From: Spinacia oleracea
Lineage: Eukaryota; Streptophyta; Magnoliopsida; Caryophyllales; Amaranthaceae
DNA length: 64,000 bases
NCBI RefSeq assembly: GCF_020520425.1
Contig: NC_079492.1
Span: 144,243,861 to 144,307,860 of the forward strand
Reading direction: 5' to 3'
Shown here: piece by piece, positions 57,913 to 64,000 of the stretch
Position numbering within the stretch: the first letter of the stretch is position 1
Layout of the letters: every line of letters starts with the position of its first letter
Made by a program: the position numbers and the translations under genes
Notes under the pieces: generated by a model
Told to the model about the DNA's origin: nothing
Seen by the model: only the letters and a program-made list of their open reading frames with translations
Database searches by the model: none

Positions 57913-60030
57913 CTAGTATAGAAGCCCGTGCGATGCACGGATTTGTCAATGTTCGTACTTTTTTTGTCTTATTATAATTATATTATCGTATACAAATACG
58001 CACTTTTTAAAGTATATCTATAATAGAAAGTTAAAATAGGTCCCTTTTCAAGTTGGAGTATAAACGTGTTCTTAAAATTAAAAATGTTTATACATAAGGC
58101 GCTCATGGAAAAGCTGAGTTATGAAATGGTAATTCAATAATGGTAAAACTCGGGTTAGTTATTCATGTGATCTCAACAAAATCATTACATATACTTTGTA
58201 TAAGTATAGAATCCCTCTATCCTTATTTTCTCGCCCCATATTCTATTTAGTACATCCCTTAGATCGAGCAAATATACAAGACTCCTCCCAAACCCCAACT
58301 ATATAATGTAATTACCTTTTGAATTAGCGGGTGTGGTCAATATGCTTAGTTATGTAATTACCTTTTGAATTAGCAAGGGTGGTCAATATTCTCAGTACGA
58401 AGTAGTTAATAAACGAACCAATTACATTAAAAAAAATAGAAAAAAAATTCAAGGGTGTAGAATATTAGGAATATATTACTTTAGAATTATCTTAGGAAAT
58501 ATTATGTTAGAATAAGTATTTGGTTCATATTAGGTATATATATTAATCCCTTATGACTCTCGTTCAGTTTTCAACAAACAATTTTATCAAATATCTTTAG
58601 AAAGATCTACCCTCACGTACCTCTTTTTGTTTCCAATTCTCTCTTATTTTTTTTAAAATGGGATAATTGTATCTTTTTCTCTTATTATCTTTTAATTAGT
58701 ACTTATTTATTTTTTTATTCCTAGCAAAATTTATCTCTTATATTTTATCGGGTGCTTATTTATCTAATTTTATCTTAAAAATCTGAATAATATTAGTTAA
58801 ATATTTATAGCAAGGAGGATTCATCATACCAATATTAGTTAAATACTACCTTTTGCGATTGGTACAAAGAACTGCAATACTTTATGTACTTAGTACCAAT
58901 ATTAATTATAACTTAAAAGTAAATTAATTAGGATTATAGTTCTAAAATGATTTCATTATATTTTCTGTATTTTTAATGACTTGATTATGAGTATTTGATT
59001 TTGCTTACTTTACGGATTTACGGATTATAAGAGAAAACGAAACAATAATTTGTTACTCCATATAAGATTAGTTTGCATTGGACACAAAAATTAAGTTAAA
59101 AAAAAAATGGAATCAAACAAAATTTACAACTTCACAACCATAAGACAGCCACCATACGTAGTACATAAACTATAATTGGTGAATTGGTGAACTAACACAC
59201 GTCTACTATGAAGGAAGATTCTTAATAGCCCTCTTGAACACTCTGTCCACCGAGTCGGCATTCTCTTCACTTCCACCAACACGTGACACTGCTTGCCGGA
59301 AAATACCACCAGATTCACCAACCCAAGTGGCGGCTACATGGAGTGGAGTTATCTGCACATGCCCATTGCTCAATGTCAATTCATGAGCAGAGACAAGTGC
59401 CTCATTCGTCTTGTGGGTAATCCATAAACCAATGATCATCACCAAATGCAACCAATAATTCAAAAAAATATCCTACATCATTCATAGTTCATAACCATCA
59501 AACGCAATTCACAAGACTGATTACTCAATCGCAATGCAACCAAATTCGTTGCGAGACCAATTTTGATGGTCTTAATCGATTTGCATAATTTTTCTTTTTT
59601 TTCTGTGAAAAACTTAATGGGTCATATGATTAAATCTCGTAAAATTAGGTCTATTTATAATGTTTCATGATTGAAAGTTTAACTTAGGCTAAACTCTAAG
59701 GTTTTTTTTTAAAATAAAAAAATCATACTAATCATTAAAGTATGACTCAATGTTTATCTGATGTTTATATTTTATCTTTAATTTGATTTTATCTTTCCTC
59801 GATTATTTTTTAATTATTAGAGTGTTTGATTTTCGATGGAGTTGTATATATTAATAATTAATTAATTAAAATATCTACGTGGCATCTAATTATCTACGTG
59901 ACATTTGATTTTTTAATATAATTCAAAAAGAAATTAGAAATCTTATTTTTCATTGGCCGAGACCATTAGTAATCCTATGTGGCGCTCTAATATTTTAGCA
60001 AATATGCCTCCTTTATATATGTATATTAGA
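57913..60030 (-). mobile_element. non-autonomous Helitron, copy 3, minus strand, carrying a gene fragment
   Basis: On the minus strand it starts TCTAATATACATATATAAAG at 60030 after an A, shares the first ~200 bases of the family, and ends in CTAG at 57913 before a T. A hairpin CCGTGCATCGCACGGG precedes the end. The 3' end differs from copy 2 (GGCTTCTATACTAG versus GGCTAAAATCTAG). Only TATA separates the two Helitrons, which meet tail to tail. It carries an HSP101-like fragment at 59206-59420. 2118 bp. Confidence 0.75.
59206..59420 (-). pseudogene. HSP101/ClpB N-terminal fragment captured by a Helitron
   Basis: The minus strand reads THKTNEALVSAHELTLSNGH, then ITPLHVAATWV, GIFRQAVSR and FKRAIKNLPS before a TAG. 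This matches the first Clp N-terminal repeat of plant HSP101/ClpB1, where I recall a THKTNEAL start, TPLH in the middle and KLPS near here. Only about 70 codons remain; the initiator region and all ATPase domains are missing. Full-length HSP101 is about 910 aa and resolves protein aggregates after heat. The fragment is in the same orientation as its Helitron. Some substitutions (TWVGESGG, GGSEENAD) suggest it no longer codes. Confidence 0.75.
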
Positions 60031-60524
60031 TTGGTCTAGGTCCAATATTTTAAGATCCAGACTCGACCCATATCCGACCCATGGACTCATTCAATTAATT
60101 TATCTTACTTTTAGGCATATTTTTAACATTAGATTGTATGGGAAGTAATATATATATATATAATAATATATATTATACACGAATGTAATGATAAAAATTG
60201 GTCAAACTAATGACCTAGAAAAAAAAATTAATGATAAAAAAAAGTTAAAATTAATAAAATATCAAGACCCATTTTAGATTCAATTTAGACCCGCCAGACT
60301 CATTGATTTCGATAGGGATCTGAATTTTTTATCTAATGGATCTGGGGCGGGTCTGGATCCACATGAAAATTATGGTTTGGGTCTCACTGCACCCAACCCA
60401 GACTCGTCTCATGCTCATCCTTAGATACACCCGAGTGTATCGTGCACCTAACAATATTTTTATGTGGTCCCCATCATATTTTCTTCTTAGGGTAAATGAT
60501 TCCCTTGGGTGTACATGCATATAA

Positions 60525-61388
60525 TATGTTATAATCAAAAGGATTACTCCTTCCATTTTCTTAAGTGTTGTACTGATGGAACTATGACTCTTTGATTGGG
60601 GGGAAATCTATAATCTATAATATATATCCCTCAAAAAACAAACAAAAAAAAAAAAATCATTGTCCTTGATTGTTTTCCAAAATTCTATTTGAAGTAATTT
60701 TATAATGATCGTACCTTAAGGTAAAGAAAAATCAATAGACATAAAATGGATCTAATTACACTAAATAAATATTTTTAATTTTTTGGTACCTAAAAGTTAT
60801 ATGTCGAACGATTAAGTTTTTCAAACATTTTATATAATGCTCGTAAAATTGCTAGTTCATAATCGTATATCATACATGTTTTAAATTTTAAAAGTTATAC
60901 AGGTTTTTTTTTTTTTGGCCAATGAAATTCAAACTTAAGATCTATTGTATGCATACCGTCAATATTTATCGCTGTATCAAAATCTCATTGGCATATTATG
61001 GACAATATGTTTAAATAAGTTAGTTGAACTCAAATAAGTTGAGATAAATTCAGATAATATAAGTTCACAAACAAATTAAGAGTTATTTATGATCATGTAT
61101 GATTAATAAAAATAAGTTTTAATAAGTTCAAGGGGAAATATATACGGAGTACTAATATTTTATCTGAATTCAGATAATGTACAAATACGGAGTTCAGATA
61201 AATTCAGATAATATAAGTTCACAAAAAAATTAAGAGTTATTTATGATCATGTACGATTAATAAAAATAAGTTTTAATAAGTTCAAGGGGAAATATATGAG
61301 GAGTACTAATATTTTATACGGAGTAACAAAATGTTTTGCGTGGCATATGTGATATGTCCTCTTCTTGCCGTTTCTTTTTTTAAAGATA
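60525..61388. other. intergenic, AT-rich, with a 154-bp tandem duplication
   Basis: No gene. A 154-bp unit beginning AGATAAATTCAGATAATATA stands at 61042 and 61196, nearly two copies to ~61320. Words such as TACGGAGTACTAATATTTTA occur in both. Confidence 0.65.
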
Positions 61389-62312
61389 CTAGCGATAAGC
61401 ACGTGCCATGCACGTGTTGGATAATCTAATTTACGCTATGGCCCACTACCATATTAAACAATTAATCTCATAAACCCTCACCCTACACTCATCCAAAATT
61501 TAATGGTCCCCACTTATTTTACTTAATTAAAATATTTATCCAACCTCACTTGTTTTATTATTTTATTTCATTCAACTGTTCTTACTTAATACTCGTGCCC
61601 GGTCAAATGTATCTGCTATTTAAATAAGGAGGGAGTACTATTCATATTTATTAAGTTGTTTTCTATTACATAAAAAACATTGTTATATTGCAATTAGACA
61701 ACATGCTTGTATGAATTTTTAAAATTTGTCACTGCATGCATATTAGCATATGTCTAAATAATCAAGATTATAAGTTCATTTAAATTTTCTAATTAGGCAA
61801 CATGCTTGAAGTAATGCCGACCTCAAAATTATCTTAAGAACTCCCTACATTATTTGATACTTAATTAATTATAACGTCATGAACTTTTTTGGATGAACTC
61901 TTATCTAATACAGAGAATACTACTACGATATCTCATATTCATATCTATCATACCCCTTCGTTTTTTTTAGGAGTCACAATTACTATATTCGATGGATACT
62001 TTTTTATGAGTCACAATTCCATCTTTGGTAACTTTTACACTCATTCCCCAATTGTTTATTATTTTTACTTTCCTATGACCCCACTTAAATCATAAATAAT
62101 TTCATTTTTGTTAACTTTTAGTCTTTTACACCCCACTTATTTTTTTATATTTCTTTATTGTCAACTACCCCATTTGCATCATTATACCAAATTCAACTTT
62201 GATTTATTAATAGTTGTGCCAATCAACATGTAACTCCTAACAAAATACAGAGGGAGTATTATAAAATAACGCAAAATGTTGTAACTCTTTCGGCTTTATA
62301 TATAGGTAATGA
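61389..62312 (-). mobile_element. probable non-autonomous Helitron, different subfamily
   Basis: On the minus strand the end reads GCACGTGCTTATCGCTAG, with a hairpin CACGTGCATGGCACGTG before the CTAG, followed by T. A plausible start, TCATTACCTATATATAAAGC, lies at 62312 after an A and resembles the 5' start style of the other Helitrons here. GGAGGGAGTA at ~61630 and AGAGGGAGTATT at ~62250 suggest a Stowaway piece inside. Ends are less certain than for the other copies. Confidence 0.5.
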
Positions 62313-62624
62313 TATAGACATGTAATAAATTGTTAAGAGGAGGGGTATAATTGGAAGGAAAAATTACGACAAAACAATTGCCTTGATCGGCTTTTTTATA
62401 TAGGTAAGATTTATTGTGTGCCCATTTTTTACTATTTAATTGAGTAATATTCATAACTTTAAATCGTCAATGTAAGAATCTATATACAAATTCATTTCCT
62501 TTTGAACTTTTTTATCAACACCTTTCACTCCCGATAAAGAAGGAAAAAACAATGCTACGGAGTATTACACAAGTTAAAAACTAGTTTGGTGAATAGATAG
62601 TGCTCTCTATTATAGGTTCTTCCT

Positions 62625-62814
62625 AACCAACATAAGTTGGTGGAGTTGGTAGGGAACTCACCTTGTGACTTGGAGGTCACAAGTTCGAGCCCCATCAACT
62701 GCGAAATGCTTGGGAGTGGCTCAAGCGATGACCTGCGGAGCTGGGCTAGTTTACCTGTGCTAGGTGCTGGTTCAGTTAGGGTCCCTTCTTCTTACCTATT
62801 AAAAAAATAAATAA
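62625..62814 (+). mobile_element. tRNA-derived SINE, family 2
   Basis: Flanked by the perfect 16-bp duplication ATTATAGGTTCTTCCT at 62609-62624 and 62815-62830. Box A-like TGGTGGAGTTGGTAGGGA and box B-like GGTCACAAGTTCGAGCCCC stand in order, and it ends with an A-rich tail AAAAAAATAAATAA. The body is unlike family 1. Confidence 0.92.
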
Positions 62815-62830
62815 ATTATAGGTTCTTCCT

Positions 62831-64000
62831 GTTACCTCACTTAGAAAATAATACTTCGTACTATTCAACTACTTAATTTTTATTTCAACAATACTCTACA
62901 AAAACTCATCACTTATACTCTCCTAAATTAGACTTTGGCACGGGGCGAGCATGGTAAGCCTGCGTGACAGGCAAATGGGCTACGTCGTAATGAATCGGGT
63001 TGAAACATAACCAAGGAAAAATTGCATCGCATCATGACATTTCAGGTTCGTGGCGATTTGGCCATATACCATAAGAGGTACATGCACGACCCAACTCATG
63101 CATTATGAATTGTGATGCACCATCTACCAAACTCCGTTAAGAATTTGTAGACTTTTAGAGCGAGGATTAATTTAAGACGATCGACATTGTCGACATGCAT
63201 GATTGTCCCGTTGTGTTCTTGTAAGATTCTAAAAAATGGTATTCAAGAAAACTATATATAAAAAAATGATATTTTAAAAATATACCCTAGATGAACATAA
63301 CAAGGTCCGGCATGATTATATAATTCTTTATGTACAAGTCACAAAATTATTTAAACTTTTAAAGAGACCGTGTGAATAATGTGAAAGTGCAAATGATGCA
63401 ATTAAAAAAACGGAGCAAATACATTTTTTAGTGAACATGTTTATTGTTTATGCTTAAGAGTTATGGTGGTAATCAACATGGGCCTTTAAATGTTAACTCT
63501 TCAAACGGATAATCAATTAAGCATGTATTGAAGTCATTAAAAATGCAGACTACCAAAGGGGCAAATGCTACCACTGTAGAGTTATCAATTTAATAAGATG
63601 CAATGTCCTTATTGTTCATTGTTGTCACGAGGGTAATAAAGTGGCGGATAAACTAACCAACTTACGGATCGTTCTTGAGAAAATGAAGTTGTATTTCAAT
63701 GTTCCACCACATTAAATTACATCTCTTTTCTATAAGGCCATTGTAGGTGTGGCTGCTCTACTTTAGTTGCTTAATTTATTTTCTTGCATGAGGTTTCATT
63801 CCTTTGCATAAAAAAATGGTGTTATAATGGTCTTATGGTTTTGAAAATTATTTTGAAACTCCACACAGTGGCCTCGTCTCCAATGTGTGTGGGAGATTGA
63901 GAGGTTAAAAGAGTGAGATATAACTTTGTTCGTGCTACTTTTTACGTCCCTTAATGTTTGCCCCATTGCATATTTTGGAGTCGAACTTTCAAAAATTGAC
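62831..64000. other. intergenic to window end, decayed repeats
   Basis: No intact gene. GC-richer text at 62937-63110 (GGGCGAGCATGGTAAGCCTG) resembles the CGTGCC-type repeats. A retroelement-like scrap lies at 63602-63664. The rest is AT-rich. Confidence 0.45.
63602..63664 (+). pseudogene. RNase H-like scrap of a retroelement
   Basis: Twenty-one codons read VLIVHCCHEGNKVADKLTNL, resembling the last motif of plant retroelement RNase H domains (REGNxVADxLA, with the catalytic-region His and Asp). Flanking frames are broken. It could be the 3' end of a LINE-type open frame. The match is short and could be chance. Confidence 0.35.

Larger units (their letters stand above)
55655..60423. mobile_element. 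hAT-type MITE (GATGAGCATG ends) split by two Helitrons
   Basis: Left end TATGATATGAGCATGGGTCT and right end CTCATGCTCATCCTTA are inverted copies. Flanks CATACACC (55647-55654) and GATACACC (60424-60431) match at 7 of 8, a hAT-type target duplication. The arms (55655-55776 and 60031-60423) hold GACCC/GGGTCT-rich text. The two Helitrons between 55777 and 60030 interrupt it. Confidence 0.75.
55635..60524. mobile_element. outermost MITE, split by a nested insertion
   Basis: The left edge TTAGATACACTCATACACC (from ~55637) and the right part from 60424 (GATACACCCGAGTGTATCGTGCACC to TGGGTGTACATGCATATAA) together resemble the 111-bp MITE at 51272: both have (A)TTAG(A/G)T(A/G)CACCC-like ends, a GTGCAC centre and a paired TGTGGT/CATATTTTCTTC arm. 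A hAT-type MITE with its own nested Helitrons lies inside. Confidence 0.6.

Noticed and set aside
1-64000. CRISPR arrays, operons or prokaryotic elements
   Set aside because: The repeats found are tandem or transposon-derived without spacer logic, and the genes have spliceosomal introns.

Overview
This is nuclear DNA from a flowering plant. The protein genes have GT-AG introns and plant-specific families (plant mobile domain, NHL/LEA-2, CBL calcium sensors, type II gamma PI4-kinase, plant GDSL lipase). Most of the rest is plant transposable elements: a Ty3/gypsy retrotransposon, Helitrons, hAT-, Mutator- and Stowaway-type MITEs, and tRNA-derived SINEs. The frequent word ACTCCGTA and the SINE type suggest Caryophyllales (Amaranthaceae/Chenopodiaceae); that placement is inference only.

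Layout. (1) Positions 1-12702 are the 3' part of a Tat-lineage Ty3/gypsy retrotransposon: end of gag, protease, RT with its own RNase H, a second RNase H, integrase, a long spacer, then a 709-bp 3' LTR. An antisense gene of two exons (plant mobile domain plus coiled coil) lies between pol and the LTR. (2) 12.7-18.3 kb is intergenic and MITE-rich. (3) An NHL/LEA-2 membrane gene sits at 18.3-19.1 kb (-). (4) A PI4-kinase gamma gene with two ubiquitin-like domains sits at 22.5-25.1 kb (-), with a MITE in its single coding intron. (5) 26-35.5 kb is repeats: a composite element carrying a GAACA-rich minisatellite, an interrupted element with a nested Helitron, SINEs, and a long degenerate CCGAA-rich tract. 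(6) A five-exon GDSL esterase/lipase is at 35.6-38.2 kb (+). (7) A tandem array of four calcineurin B-like genes (CBL4/SOS3 type, all -) fills 38.4-54.3 kb. Copies A, B and D splice to complete proteins of 212, 208 and 242 aa; copy C is a pseudogene. (8) 55.6-60.5 kb is a nest: two back-to-back Helitrons inside a hAT-type MITE inside another MITE. One Helitron carries an HSP101/ClpB N-terminal fragment. (9) 60.5-64 kb is AT-rich with another probable Helitron, a SINE with perfect target duplications, and a scrap of RNase H-like coding sequence.

How the genes relate. The host genes are independent single units. The CBLs are Ca2+ sensors that, by family knowledge, dock CIPK kinases at membranes; the three intact copies have different N-terminal acylation motifs, EF-hand residues and C-terminal tails, which suggests divergence after duplication. 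Exon structures were built by hand from splice sites, phase and family alignment from memory; no transcript or database search was available.
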